A model generated the notes under the pieces. The model was not told the origin of the DNA. It worked only from the letters and a program-made list of their open reading frames with translations, and ran no database searches. From contig PXRY01000074.1 of the NCBI GenBank assembly GCA_003022925.1, positions 1 to 40,098 of the forward strand: a stretch of 40,098 bases of DNA. The letters run 5' to 3'. Positions 1 through 8,216 of the stretch are shown one piece after another; the first letter of the stretch is position 1, and each line of letters opens with the position of its first letter. Source of the DNA: Halobacteriales archaeon QS_8_65_32 (GTDB taxonomy: Archaea; Halobacteriota; Halobacteria; Halobacteriales; Halococcaceae). The translations under genes and the position numbers were made by a program.

Positions 1-9
1 CCCTCACCC

Positions 10-1214
10 TCAGCCACGACGGTATCGCCAGGCCAGAAGGGCGGCGCTCGCGAGCAGCACGCCGGCGAGCGAGACGTACGCCCCGCCGTACCCGATAATC
101 GTCGCCGCACCCCCGACCAAGGCGGGCTTGAGGCTTCCCGCGCCGAGGGAGAGGGCTCTGGCAGCTCCGACATCGCCGCCGACGTTTTCGACCGGCGCGG
201 TCTCCATCATGAGAGCGTCGGCGAGCGGGAACTGCGTTTTGTAGCCAACGGCGAGAGGAAGGAGGCTTACGAGCACCCACGGCGGCGACGGCGCAGCTAC
301 GAGCGCGAGGAGAGCCACCCCCGCGAGCACGAGGCCGGCGGTCCCGACGAGCGTCCGGTCGAACCGATCGCTCACGGTCCCCGTGACCGGCTTGGTCACG
401 AGGCCAACGGCGAACACGCTCGCGAAGGCGGCGCTCGCGGTCGTCTCGGGGTAGCCCCTCGCGGCGGCAAGAAAGGTCGGCAGGAACGTTAAAAGCCCGA
501 GATGAACCGAAAAACAGCGCGTACGCGCCGAGGACGAGCCGCCGGTCGGCGGTTCCGGCGAGCCGTCTTGCCGTTGTCGCCGTATCTAGGGACGGCCGTT
601 CGAAGGCGTAGGGCCCGCGATTCCAAACGACGTAGACGAGCGCCACCGCTCCGAGCACGCCCGCGACCGGCAGGAAGAGCGCCCGGCGGTGTCGCCGCAG
701 CGAGGACTAACGTCGCAAAGCTCGCCGCGATCAGTCCCCCGACATCGACGCCCGCGGCGTAGATCCCGAGCGCCCGGCCGCGTCGGCGCTCGAACAGGTC
801 GTACAAGAGCGCCCGCGACGGGCTGGCGAACAGGCCTTTGCCGAACCCGACGACGATCACGCCGGCGACGAACGCGAGCAGGGAGGTCGCGACGCCGACG
901 AGCGCGAAGCCACAGACGAGCGCTACGAGCCCCAGGACGACGAGGCTCGCGCGACCGACCGCGTCCGAGCACCGCCCGCTCGGGTACTGGGTAATCGCGT
1001 ACGTCGCTTGTAGTGCGGTGACCGAAAGCCCGGCCGTCGTGGGACTGATCGCGAGGTCAGTCGTAATGGCTGGAAGCAGGGGTGCCAGCGCGAACCGACC
1101 CGTCTAGAGCACCGCCCACGCCGCCGACAGCGAGAGCAGCATCCGGCCCCGATACCCGCCTGGGAACACGCCCTCGTTGCGCTCCTCGGGGTCCCCGGAA
1201 ACGGCCTCGGTCAT
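10..1214 (-). pseudogene. MFS transporter, decayed (nonsense codon plus two frameshifts)
   Basis: Reading from the ATG at 1214, the protein has the hydrophobic segments, the N-half 'FERRRGRALGIYAAG' loop and the C-half 'KPVTGTVSDRFDRT' loop of a major facilitator family permease of about 400 residues. Codon 37 is an amber TAG (1104-1106) where relatives usually have Gln after 'AAWAVL', consistent with CAG to TAG. The frame shifts again near 680-700, between 'LVLAAATPPG' and 'ALFLPVAGVLG', and near 500-516, between 'GAYALFFG' and 'HLGLLTFLPTFL'. Joined across the lesions the protein is full length, with the stop at 10-12. The substrate cannot be told. Three independent lesions make a functional product unlikely. 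Confidence 0.8.
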
Positions 1215-1383
1215 GGCTCCCGTCCCAGCGGCGCGTTCTTGACCGTATCCATCCCCCGCCGTGATCAGTCGCGAATCGGTGACGGCTGATCGTGAACCGA
1301 CCGCGGGCGACTCGGTGATTCAGCGACTCGGCGACTCAACGAAGCAGTGTTAACTTACGTAATTGACCCGCCGAATAACCGTC

Positions 1384-1645
1384 AGGGGGTGGGACTGAAA
1401 GGGGCCGACCGCGTGGCGGCGAAGCCGTGGTTCGAAGGACGCCTCCGGCGTCTTTCGTTCATCACGAAAGGCGCTCCGCGCCTTTCGAACGACCACGGTT
1501 TCGGAGGTCAGCGGAGCCGACCTCCCGCTCGGCGACGGCGGACGAAGCAAGCACCGCAGGCGAACGAACGGAGTGAGTGAGGCGAGGAGCGCAGCGAGTC
1601 CCCCGAGCCGGGCGTGTCGGGGCTTTCGAGCCGTTCTGCACAACT
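1384..1645. repeat. REP-like intergenic element, copy 1 (long form)
   Basis: The left end reads GGGTGGGACTGAAAGGGGCC, the middle has GAACGAACGGAGTGAG and GAGCGCAGCGAGT, and the right end has GGGGCTTTCGAGCCGTTCT. The element at 22317-22455 has the same order of near-identical blocks. This copy is longer because it carries an extra nested palindrome (1425-1498). It lies between genes and encodes nothing recognisable. It is probably a non-autonomous repetitive element or processed RNA; the sequence does not say which. Confidence 0.6.
1425..1498. repeat. Nested palindrome, three-way-junction fold
   Basis: An outer stem CCGTGGT (1425-1431) / ACCACGG (1492-1498) encloses two perfect hairpins: GACGCC-tcc-GGCGTC (1438-1452) and CGAAAGGCGC-tcc-GCGCCTTTCG (1465-1487). 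Both inner hairpins have the same TCC loop. The arrangement could fold as a cruciform or, if transcribed, a three-way junction RNA. Confidence 0.75.
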
Positions 1646-1723
1646 CTTCCGTCTCGCTGTCACTAATTCAACACTGCCCTTGACGACCCGGGAAGACTTA
1701 CGTGCCGACCTCCGACGGCGGAC

Positions 1724-2032
1724 ATGGCCGACACCGACAGTACCAGCGACGGCGAGACGGTAACGCTCACGATCGATGCCCCCGACGGCGCGAGCGACGA
1801 GGTCACGCTGCCGAGTCGCCTGATGGCGATGCTCGCCGAGGAGGATCAGACTCCTGCCGAGGTCGCCGGCGACCTCGCGCTCTTTAGCTGTGCCCAGCGA
1901 GTGCACGCGACGATCCATCACACCGACGGCGAGGTCGCCCCCGAGATGGAGGAGATCGAGCGGACGGCGATGGACCTGTTCGAAGCGCGCTTCGGGATGA
2001 CCTTCGGCGAGGCCGTTGGCCACGAGCACTGA
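1724..2032 (+). CDS. Conserved haloarchaeal protein of unknown function
   Basis: This is a 102-residue acidic, soluble protein with no signal peptide or membrane segment. The N-terminal third is a Thr/Asp-rich beta-like stretch ('ETVTLTIDAPDG'), followed by a predicted helical region ('PSRLMAMLAEEDQTPAEVAGDLALFSCAQRVHATIHH') ending in 'DLFEARFGMTFGEAVGHEH'. It resembles small single-domain proteins common in haloarchaea, but I know of no function. The ATG at 1724 lies about 27 nt after a TATA-like 'GACTTACG', which supports leaderless translation from this codon. It is a single gene; the next gene has its own promoter. Confidence 0.75.
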   Translation: MADTDSTSDGETVTLTIDAPDGASDEVTLPSRLMAMLAEEDQTPAEVAGDLALFSCAQRVHATIHHTDGEVAPEMEEIERTAMDLFEARFGMTFGEAVGHEH

Positions 2033-2164
2033 TCGGTCCGAGCGCCGACGACCCGAACACCGGCGAGCCGAGTGCCGGCGTCGAACCGTCGGTGATGCCT
2101 GCGAAAACCACCCCCTGATACGCCGGGTGGACAGGGCTTTATCGGCCCGCGACCGAGAAGCGTC

Positions 2165-2383
2165 GTGGCACGAATCAACCGCCGGTTCGTCGTCGGCGCG
2201 GTCGCGGCCGTGCTCGGCTTTCACACGCTGTTGCTCGGTGCCTTCCTGCTCTTTTTGGGCTCCCAGCGGGTCTTCGTCTTCGGCGCGCTCGCAGCGGGCA
2301 CTGGCCTGCTGTTCGTCGTCGGCGGGCTCTGGCGTGCGATCGGCGCAGGGGGCACGGCGGGCGGCGCTACCGGTTCGGACTGA
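2165..2383 (+). CDS. Small two-helix membrane protein
   Basis: The predicted protein has 72 residues, starting at GTG 2165. Two hydrophobic helices occupy roughly residues 8-30 and 37-58, separated by a short polar turn ('GSQRVFV'), and are followed by a Gly/Ala-rich tail. The basic N-terminus ('MARINRR') suggests a cytoplasmic N-terminus. A TATA-like 'GCTTTATCGG' centred near 2140 is about 26 nt upstream, which supports the GTG start. I recognise no family; haloarchaeal genomes hold many such small membrane proteins. Confidence 0.6.
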   Translation: MARINRRFVVGAVAAVLGFHTLLLGAFLLFLGSQRVFVFGALAAGTGLLFVVGGLWRAIGAGGTAGGATGSD

Positions 2384-2470
2384 CGGCCCTGCGTCGGTCG
2401 GGTTCCGTTGCTCGTCCGATCGGCTATCGCCGCCCTGAGCGGTCGATCGTGTCCGACCGTGCGCGGAACG

Positions 2471-2478
2471 TTTATCGG
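2471..2478 (+). promoter_or_regulatory. TATA-like box of the class III aminotransferase gene
   Basis: TTTATCGG lies about 27 nt before ATG 2502, the distance expected for a leaderless archaeal transcript. It favours the 2502 start over the in-frame GTG at 2481, which would sit too close to the box. Confidence 0.6.
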
Positions 2479-2501
2479 CCGTGGCTTCGGGAACACACGC
2501 T

Positions 2502-3836
2502 ATGAGCGAGCAGCACCCGATCGCGGAGAGCCCGATCGCGGACACCGCCGCGATACCCCACTGGTACGCCGGCGGTGAGGTGATGGACGTCACCCGCGGC
2601 GACGGCGCACGGGTCTACGACGAGGCGGGCACCGAGTACCTCGACTTCCTCTCACAACTCTATTGTGTCAACGCCGGACACTCGAACGAGGCGATTATCG
2701 ACGCGATCGCCGACCAGGCCCGGACGATCCCGTACGTCGCGCCCTCGAAAGGTAACGACACCCGCACGCGGTTTGCCGATCGCTTAGTCGATATCGCACC
2801 CGCGTCGCTCTCGGACGTCTTTTTCGCGGTGTCGGGCAGCGAGGCTAACGAGGCCGCGATCCAGTTCGCCCGCGCGCACCAGGACGCCCCGAAGATACTG
2901 ACGCGCTGGCGTTCCTATCACGGCTCGACCTACGGCGCGGCCGGGCTCACCGGCGATCCGTCGACGCGGGCGACCGTCGAACGCTACGCGGCGACGACGG
3001 GCACCGCGAAGTTCTTGCCGCCGCTTCCGTTCCAGTCGCCCTTTTCGGCCGACACGCCTGAAGAACTCGCCCGGCAGGCGGTCGACCACCTGGAGTTCGT
3101 GATTCGCAACGAAGGCCCCGATTCGATCGCGGCGATCCTCACCGAACCGGTCGCGGGGACGAGCGGTGCCTACCCGGCTCCGCCGGGCTACTTCGAGCGG
3201 GTGCGCGAGTTGTGCAACGAGTACGACATCCTCCTGATCGCCGACGAGGTGATCACCGGGTTCGGCCGGTGTGGCGCGCCCTTCGGCGTCCAAACCGAGA
3301 GCGTCGAGCCCGATATAATCACGTTCGCGAAGGGCGCGACGAGCGCGTACGTGCCCCTCGCGGGCGTGCTCACGACCCCCGAGATCGCAGACGGCCTGCG
3401 CGACGAGGGTATCGAGATCGGTCAGACGTTCGGCGGCCACCCCCTCGGGTGTGCGGCGGGGCTCGCCGCGCTCGACGAGTATCAGGACCACTTGTTCGAC
3501 AACGCCCGCGACCTCGCGCCGTATCTCGAAAACCGATTGCGAGACCTCGAATTGGACCACGATGCCGTCGGCGATGTCCACGGCCGGGGATTCCTGTGGT
3601 CCGTGGAGTTCGCCGATCCCGATTCGGGAGAGCCGTTCGTCGATCCCTGGACCGACCCCGATGCCGACAACCCCGTCGCCGAGGTCAGGGAGTACGCCCA
3701 GGAACAGGGAGTCCTGTTCGGCAGCGGCCGCCCGGACACCCAGGTACTCGTCTCGCCGCCGCTGTGCATCGACCAGGGAGATATCGACGAAGCGGTCACC
3801 ACGCTCGACGGGTCGATCACGGCGGTCTTCGGCTGA
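2502..3836 (+). CDS. Class III (omega) PLP-dependent aminotransferase
   Basis: This 444-residue protein belongs to the fold-type I, class III aminotransferases, which move an amino group from an omega-amino donor to a keto acid in the cytoplasm. Visible landmarks are 'YLDFLSQLYCVNAGHSN' near the N-terminus, the cofactor phosphate-binding 'VSGSEANEAA' (about 110-119), 'DEVITGFGR' with D248 (pairs with the pyridine nitrogen), and 'TFAKGATSAY' with K277 (Schiff base). The 'AKGATSAYVPLAG' variant resembles taurine- or beta-alanine-type pyruvate transaminases more than classical GabT, but the substrate cannot be fixed by eye. The next gene, 133 nt downstream with its own TATA box, is a deacetylase that could act on acetylated polyamines, so a polyamine or omega-amino acid route is possible. 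Length and motifs indicate an intact enzyme. Confidence 0.9.
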   Translation: MSEQHPIAESPIADTAAIPHWYAGGEVMDVTRGDGARVYDEAGTEYLDFLSQLYCVNAGHSNEAIIDAIADQARTIPYVAPSKGNDTRTRFADRLVDIAPASLSDVFFAVSGSEANEAAIQFARAHQDAPKILTRWRSYHGSTYGAAGLTGDPSTRATVERYAATTGTAKFLPPLPFQSPFSADTPEELARQAVDHLEFVIRNEGPDSIAAILTEPVAGTSGAYPAPPGYFERVRELCNEYDILLIADEVITGFGRCGAPFGVQTESVEPDIITFAKGATSAYVPLAGVLTTPEIADGLRDEGIEIGQTFGGHPLGCAAGLAALDEYQDHLFDNARDLAPYLENRLRDLELDHDAVGDVHGRGFLWSVEFADPDSGEPFVDPWTDPDADNPVAEVREYAQEQGVLFGSGRPDTQVLVSPPLCIDQGDIDEAVTTLDGSITAVFG

Positions 3837-3934
3837 CGGTCGAGTCGCACCGGAACGACCCGAAGCGACCCGAGCGACCCGAAACGACACGACGAGCCCC
3901 AGGTAACGGACGGAAGCGGCGAGGTTCCGGTCGG

Positions 3935-3943
3935 TTCTTTATA
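3935..3943 (+). promoter_or_regulatory. TATA box of the deacetylase gene
   Basis: TTCTTTATA sits about 28 nt before ATG 3970. An earlier ATG at 3957 opens only a four-codon frame (ATG ACC CGT ACT TGA-like end) and is too close to the box, so 3970 is preferred as the start. Confidence 0.55.
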
Positions 3944-3969
3944 GCCTGGCAGGACCATGACCCGTACTG

Positions 3970-5199
3970 ATGGTACCTACCGACGCCGATTCGAGCACGC
4001 TCTCGGTCTTTTACGATCTGGTCTTCCTCGAACACGACCCGCCCGTGGGAGCGTTCAACCGGCCGCCGGACGACCGTCTCGCCGTTGCCGAACCCCATCC
4101 TGACCGACCCGAACGGATCGCGAACATCCGCCACATCGTCGATACCGAACTCGGGGACCGGACGACCTGGCGGTCGGTGACGCCCGCCTCGCGTGAACAG
4201 TTGGCACGCGTTCATGACTCCGACTACCTCGACTCGCTCCAGGATATGGCCGATCGGGGCGGCGGCCGGATCATCGATACGACTGCGATGTCTGAACGGA
4301 CGTACGACGCCGCGCGACACGCCGCGGGTGCGGCGATCGGTGCGGCACGTCACGCGCTCGCTCACAGCCTCGACGACGTGCCCTACGCCCTCGTCAGGCC
4401 GAGCGGCCACCACGCCCAACCCACCCAGGCCGACGGATACTGCTACGTGAACAACGCCGCCGTCGCTGTGGCCGACATTCTCGCCGCTACCGACGTACCC
4501 GCCACTGACGCACCCGCCGACGCTTCCGCTGGCGGAACGGATGGCAACGAAACGGACGCCGAGGCCGACGTCGGGGCCGACCAAGTGGCGATTCTCGACT
4601 GGGACGTCCACCCCGCGAACGGCACCCAGGAGTGTTTCTACGACCGCGAGGACGTCTTAGTCGTGAGTTTACACGGCGACTACGGCGTCTGGGGCCCGAA
4701 TCACCCCCAAGAGAATTCTCTGGCCGAACGCGGGACGGGCGCGGGCGAGGGCTACACCGCGAACGTCCCCTTGCCCCCTGGCACCGGCGACGCGGGTTAC
4801 GCCGAGGCGTTCGACCGAGTGGTCGAACCCGCAATCGAGGCGTTCGATCCCGACCTCCTCCTCGTATCGGCCGGCCAGGACCCCAGCCGAATCGACCCCG
4901 ACGGGCGCAACCTCGTGACGACGGAGGGTTTCTATGACCTCGGCCGGCGCGCTCGGGGCCTCGCCGCCCGAACCGACGCCGGCCTCGCGCTCGTTCAGGA
5001 GGGAGGCTATCAGATAACCGCGCTCGCCTACGACACCCTCGGTGCACTCTGTGGCGCGCTGGACCTCGATACCGACGCCGACGATGGCCCCGATCTCGAC
5101 GATCCGTTCGACCACCTGAACGAATACCGACCGCCGGCGACCGCCTGGATTGACGATGCGGTCGACGCTCACGCCGAGTACTGGCCGCTCGACGGTTGA
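3970..5199 (+). CDS. Histone deacetylase / acetylpolyamine amidohydrolase family protein
   Basis: This 409-residue zinc hydrolase has the arginase/deacetylase fold and removes acetyl groups from lysine side chains or acetylated polyamines. The active-site parts are all present: 'RPSGHHA' (H147, H148), 'DWDVH' (zinc ligands D212 and H214), 'SAGQDPS' (third zinc ligand D304) and 'EGGYQ' (Y347, catalytic tyrosine position). The N-terminal 'HPDRPERI' is also typical. Residues about 176-205 form an Asp/Ala/Thr-rich low-complexity insertion between helices, which is absent from most relatives. Haloarchaea carry HDAC-like genes of this kind (for example HdaI of Haloferax). Whether this one acts on proteins or small amines is unresolved; the neighbouring omega-aminotransferase makes polyamine catabolism a fair alternative. 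Confidence 0.9.
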   Translation: MVPTDADSSTLSVFYDLVFLEHDPPVGAFNRPPDDRLAVAEPHPDRPERIANIRHIVDTELGDRTTWRSVTPASREQLARVHDSDYLDSLQDMADRGGGRIIDTTAMSERTYDAARHAAGAAIGAARHALAHSLDDVPYALVRPSGHHAQPTQADGYCYVNNAAVAVADILAATDVPATDAPADASAGGTDGNETDAEADVGADQVAILDWDVHPANGTQECFYDREDVLVVSLHGDYGVWGPNHPQENSLAERGTGAGEGYTANVPLPPGTGDAGYAEAFDRVVEPAIEAFDPDLLLVSAGQDPSRIDPDGRNLVTTEGFYDLGRRARGLAARTDAGLALVQEGGYQITALAYDTLGALCGALDLDTDADDGPDLDDPFDHLNEYRPPATAWIDDAVDAHAEYWPLDG

Positions 5200-5345
5200 T
5201 TTATAAATCGCTCCGGTTCATACAACCTCTTTGTTTCTACTGGGGTAGCCCGGATTTTCCGACGATCGTTCCACCGTCCACGCGCCGAACGGCAGCGTCG
5301 GTCGCTCGGCGCGGAGTTTATACGCGAGTCGTCCCTCGTCGAACT

Positions 5346-5561
5346 ATGAGCACCGAACGGAACGTCGGCGGTCTCGATCGGATGGCCCGGGCCGCACTCG
5401 GCACTGGGCTGGTCGTCGTTGCCGCGATTGCGCTTCTCGCCGGCAGGGGGACCGTCGCGCTCGGCGCGGCGCTCGCGAGTTCCGGGCTGCTGTTCAACGC
5501 CGTCGTCGGCTGGTGTGGCGTGAACGCGCTACTCAGGATCGATACCTGGTCGCGCGAGTGA
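5346..5561 (+). CDS. DUF2892 / YgaP-type small membrane protein
   Basis: The protein has 71 residues from ATG 5346. The opening 'NVGGLDRMARAALG' matches the start of the DUF2892 domain (transmembrane part of YgaP-like proteins, typically 'NVGxxDRxxRxxxG'), followed by two hydrophobic helices and the ending 'CGVNALLRIDT'. TATA-like 'GTTTATACG' at about 5315-5323 fits this start; the longer in-frame extension upstream crosses the promoter and is unlikely. It lacks the rhodanese domain of full YgaP. The role is unknown; it probably sits in the cytoplasmic membrane. Confidence 0.75.
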   Translation: MSTERNVGGLDRMARAALGTGLVVVAAIALLAGRGTVALGAALASSGLLFNAVVGWCGVNALLRIDTWSRE

Positions 5562-5696
5562 GCCGATCCGTTCGTTCGGTTTCCGCCCGGTCCGAGCCTT
5601 CCTCGTATCCGCTCGTTGTCGCCGCTTGGGTCACCCGCCGGGTTCCGGTCGGCGAAAAGAGCAACCGTTAAGCGAGGGACGGCGCTTCGGATACGT

Positions 5697-5885
5697 ATGC
5701 AACGACGGGCTGCGGCGGCGTACGCGGTTTTCTTCCTCGTTCTTACGATCGGGGCGTACGTAGTCGTCGGGACGCAGTACGCGGCGGCGAACAACGCGCG
5801 CGCGAGCCTCTGGGGTATCATTATCCTCTCGGGGCTAACGGCGGCGACCATGGTCGGCATGGCGTACCTGCCCGTTCGCGGCTAA
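5697..5885 (+). CDS. Small two-helix membrane protein
   Basis: This 62-residue protein begins 'MQRRAAAAYAVFF' and has two hydrophobic helices (about residues 6-25 and 36-56) around a polar loop ('VGTQYAAANNARAS'). The positive N-terminus suggests a cytoplasmic start. A TATA-like 'CGTTAAGCG' near 5669 lies 28 nt before the ATG. It has no recognised function. Confidence 0.6.
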   Translation: MQRRAAAAYAVFFLVLTIGAYVVVGTQYAAANNARASLWGIIILSGLTAATMVGMAYLPVRG

Positions 5886-5966
5886 CGGCGCTCGCCGCGA
5901 CCCCGTAGAGCCCGAGGCGGCTCGACGGATCGCCGGTTCCCAGCCTGCTTCCCGCCGATCGTCCAC

Positions 5967-6161
5967 TCAGCGACGCGCCAGCAGCACGAGCCCCGCACCG
6001 ATACCGACCGATCCGAGCGCGCCGACCGTCTGGCCGAGCGCGACGCCGATCCCGGTCGCGAGCGCGGCCGGCAGGTCGGCGAGCACCACGATGCCGACGG
6101 CGATCAATAGGACGCCGACGGCGATTCCGAGACGTTCGAGCGCGTCGGCTCCGAGTTCCAT
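5967..6161 (-). CDS. Small hydrophobic membrane protein
   Basis: Starting at ATG 6161, the protein has 64 residues and is almost entirely two hydrophobic segments rich in Ala, Gly, Val and Leu ('LGIAVGVLLIAVGIVVLADL' and the C-terminal 'VGIGAGLVLLARR'). An in-frame GTG at 6179 would extend it by six residues, but the TATA-like TTAATACCC (complement of 6181-6189) lies about 25 nt before 6161, favouring the shorter form. No family is recognised. Confidence 0.5.
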   Translation of the reverse strand: MELGADALERLGIAVGVLLIAVGIVVLADLPAALATGIGVALGQTVGALGSVGIGAGLVLLARR

Positions 6162-6189
6162 ATCCGATCGTCTCGACACCGGGTATTAA

Positions 6190-6210
6190 GCGAAGCGTTC
6201 GACGCTTCGC
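6190..6210. repeat. 8-bp perfect hairpin beside a promoter
   Basis: GCGAAGCG-ttcga-CGCTTCGC forms an 8-bp stem with a 5-nt loop. It abuts the TATA-like box of the minus-strand gene at 5967-6161 on its upstream side, so it could be an operator; a leftover repeat fragment is equally possible because the next 170 bases hold similar GAGCG/CGCTC-rich DNA. Confidence 0.5.
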
Positions 6211-6436
6211 TCACCGCCCCGCAGAACTCGTCGATCTTCGGTGGCGTCTCGCCGAGCAGCAAACGCCGCTACGGAACGTCTCGAGCGGGGCCGGAGGCCC
6301 GAGCGCGAGGTCGGCTCACGGCTTCGCCGTTCGCCATTTGAGGCGCTCGCGGTCGCTCGCGCCTCGAACGCTGCCGAACCGAACACCATTGTCGGGACCC
6401 AGCAGGATTATTCGGGGTCGGCCACTGACTCGGGGT

Positions 6437-7894
6437 ATGACCACCTACGACGCTGGGGACGTCACCCTCCGGAAGGTGCGCGAACACGTCTGGGAGATCC
6501 CCCAGGAAGGCGACATGGGCGCGCCGGCCCGCGTACTGGCGAGCGAGGCGCTGCTGGATCAGATCTCGGACGATCGGACCCTCCAGCAGTTGAAGAACGC
6601 CACCCGGCTGCCGGGCGTCGAAAAGCACGCGATCTGTATGCCCGACGGGCATCAAGGATACGGTTTCCCAGTGGGTGGGGTGGCGGGCATCGACGCCGAG
6701 AACGGTTGTATTTCGCCCGGATCTGTCGGATTCGACATAAATTGCGGCGTCCGGATGGTTCGAACGAACCTCACCTACGAGGACATCGCGGGCCACGAGC
6801 GCGAGTTGGTGAACGAGCTGTTCGACGGCGTTCCCTCTGGATTGGGGGGTGGGGGCGTCGTCGAAACGGACGTAGAAACGGTCGAAGCGGTGCTCGATCG
6901 GGGGCTCGACTGGGCACGGGAGGCCGGTTACGCGACCGCCGAGGACCTGGCTCACTGCGAGGACGAGGGACAGCGCGAGGAGGCCGATTCGGATGCGGTC
7001 TCGAAGAAAGCGAAGGACCGCGGGAAGAACCAGTTAGGCAGTCTCGGCTCGGGCAATCACTTCCTCGAAGTCCAGCGAGTAACCGATGTCTTCCGCGAGG
7101 CGGTCGCGGAGGCCTACGGCCTCGCCGAGAACGGCATCGTCGTACTGATCCACTGCGGCTCGCGGGGGCTTGGCCATCAGGTCTGTACGGACTACGTTCG
7201 CCGCGTCGAGGAAGCCTATCCCGAGTTGGTCGACGATCTGCCCGACAAGGACTTGGCGTACGCGCCGGCGGGTAGCGACCTCGCCGAGGAGTACTACCGC
7301 GCAATGGGCGCGGCGATCAACTTCGCGTGGGTGAACCGGCAGCTCATTACCCATCGTACCCGCGAGGCCTTCGAGGAAGTGTTCGATTCGGACTCCGAGG
7401 ACCTCGGCATGGCGTTGCTCTACGACGTTGCCCACAACATCGCGAAGAAGGAAGTTCACACGGTCGATGGCGAGGACGAGGAACTGTACGTCCACCGCAA
7501 AGGTGCCACCAGAGCCTTCCCGGCGGGTCGGCCCGAAGTCCCCCGGGCGTACCGCGACGTCGGTCAGCCGGTAATCATCCCCGGCAGTATGGGGGCCGGC
7601 AGCTACGTGCTCCGCGGCGGGGAGAGTTCACTGGGTCAGACCTTCGGCTCGACGGCCCACGGTGCTGGCCGGACCATGAGCCGCACCCAGGCGAAACAGG
7701 ACTTCTGGGGCGAGGACATCCGGGACGAACTCGAAGGGCAAAAGGTGTTTGTCAAAGCTCAAAGCGGCGCGACCATCGCCGAGGAAGCGCCGGGCGTCTA
7801 CAAGGACGTCGACGAGGTCGTGATGGTATCGGAAGCGCTCGGTATCGGCGATACCGTCGCCCGGACGTTTCCGGTGTGTAACATCAAGGGGTAG
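6437..7894 (+). CDS. rtcB: RNA-splicing ligase RtcB (tRNA ligase)
   Basis: This 485-residue enzyme joins 2',3'-cyclic phosphate (or 3'-phosphate) and 5'-OH RNA ends, using GTP and Mn2+, to seal tRNA exons after intron removal. The sequence shows 'CMPDGHQGYGFPVGG', 'GFDINCGVR' (metal-binding C103), 'GSLGSGNHFLE', 'HCGSRGLGHQV', 'YDVAHNIAKKE', 'GSMGAGSYV' and 'GSTAHGAGRTMSR', where H408 is the guanylylated histidine. The ending 'NIKG' is typical, and there is no intein. A TATA-like 'GATTATTCGG' near 6411 lies about 26 nt before ATG 6437, supporting this start; the open frame continues upstream to 6338 but through repeat-like DNA. The gene appears intact and monocistronic, and is followed by a stem-loop repeat. 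Confidence 0.97.
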   Translation: MTTYDAGDVTLRKVREHVWEIPQEGDMGAPARVLASEALLDQISDDRTLQQLKNATRLPGVEKHAICMPDGHQGYGFPVGGVAGIDAENGCISPGSVGFDINCGVRMVRTNLTYEDIAGHERELVNELFDGVPSGLGGGGVVETDVETVEAVLDRGLDWAREAGYATAEDLAHCEDEGQREEADSDAVSKKAKDRGKNQLGSLGSGNHFLEVQRVTDVFREAVAEAYGLAENGIVVLIHCGSRGLGHQVCTDYVRRVEEAYPELVDDLPDKDLAYAPAGSDLAEEYYRAMGAAINFAWVNRQLITHRTREAFEEVFDSDSEDLGMALLYDVAHNIAKKEVHTVDGEDEELYVHRKGATRAFPAGRPEVPRAYRDVGQPVIIPGSMGAGSYVLRGGESSLGQTFGSTAHGAGRTMSRTQAKQDFWGEDIRDELEGQKVFVKAQSGATIAEEAPGVYKDVDEVVMVSEALGIGDTVARTFPVCNIKG

Positions 7895-7917
7895 GAAACG
7901 CACCCTTCCGCTCGCAC

Positions 7918-7978
7918 TTTTTGCTGAGGTCCTCGCTCGCGCTCGTTGCACTCGCGCTCACCGCGGGCTCAGCAAAAA
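7918..7978. repeat. TTTTTGCTGRG stem-loop repeat, copy 1
   Basis: TTTTTGCTGAG (7918-7928) pairs perfectly with CTCAGCAAAAA (7968-7978), enclosing 39 nt of GCTCGCGCTCG-type sequence. It starts 24 nt after the rtcB stop and may act as a 3'-end structure or terminator. A close relative lies at 16321-16377, also just after a gene end. Confidence 0.7.
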
Positions 7979-8019
7979 TCTGTTCTCGTAAGCGAGCGCC
8001 AGCGAGCGAACGAGAGTAG

Positions 8020-8040
8020 CGCGGGACCGAAGGTCCCGCG
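8020..8040. repeat. 9-bp perfect hairpin
   Basis: CGCGGGACC-gaa-GGTCCCGCG forms a 9-bp stem with a GAA triloop. It lies in the repeat-rich spacer between rtcB and the glycosyltransferase and is not followed by a T tract, so a terminator role is unproven. Confidence 0.6.
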
Positions 8041-8216
8041 GACCGTTCGAGCGGAGCGGGGCGCTCGCTTTGCTCGCGCCCCGGAAAAGCGAACGGGGAG
8101 GAGCGACCCGGAGCGGGCGCCAGGGTTCGCTCGCGGCGGATCGTGCTCGTGCCGCGACCGCTCCACCACCGGATTCACAAATATATAGTGACTATGCAAG
8201 CGTACAACTGTTCGAG

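Larger units (their letters stand above)
1215..1723. other. Gene-free spacer with a REP-like repeat
   Basis: No credible protein is encoded here; the open frames on both strands are arginine-rich and low in complexity. About 1384-1645 is filled by a repeat element related to one at 22317-22455, described separately. The remainder (1215-1380) is plain spacer carrying short 'CGACTCGG' repetitions. A TATA-like 'GACTTACG' near 1695 serves the gene at 1724. Confidence 0.6.
7895..8216. other. Repeat-rich spacer after rtcB
   Basis: This gene-free stretch holds stem-loop DNA: the TTTTTGCTGAG inverted repeat (7918-7978), a 9-bp hairpin (8020-8040) and GAGCG/CGCTC-rich sequence to about 8100. A TATA-like AAATATATAG at 8179-8188 belongs to the glycosyltransferase gene. 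The open frame that crosses it upstream of 8217 has no credible protein character. Confidence 0.6.

Noticed and set aside
1508..2593. 361-residue minus-strand open frame
   Set aside because: It crosses the REP-like element and the small gene at 1724, is Arg/Ser/Asp-rich, and shows no domain.
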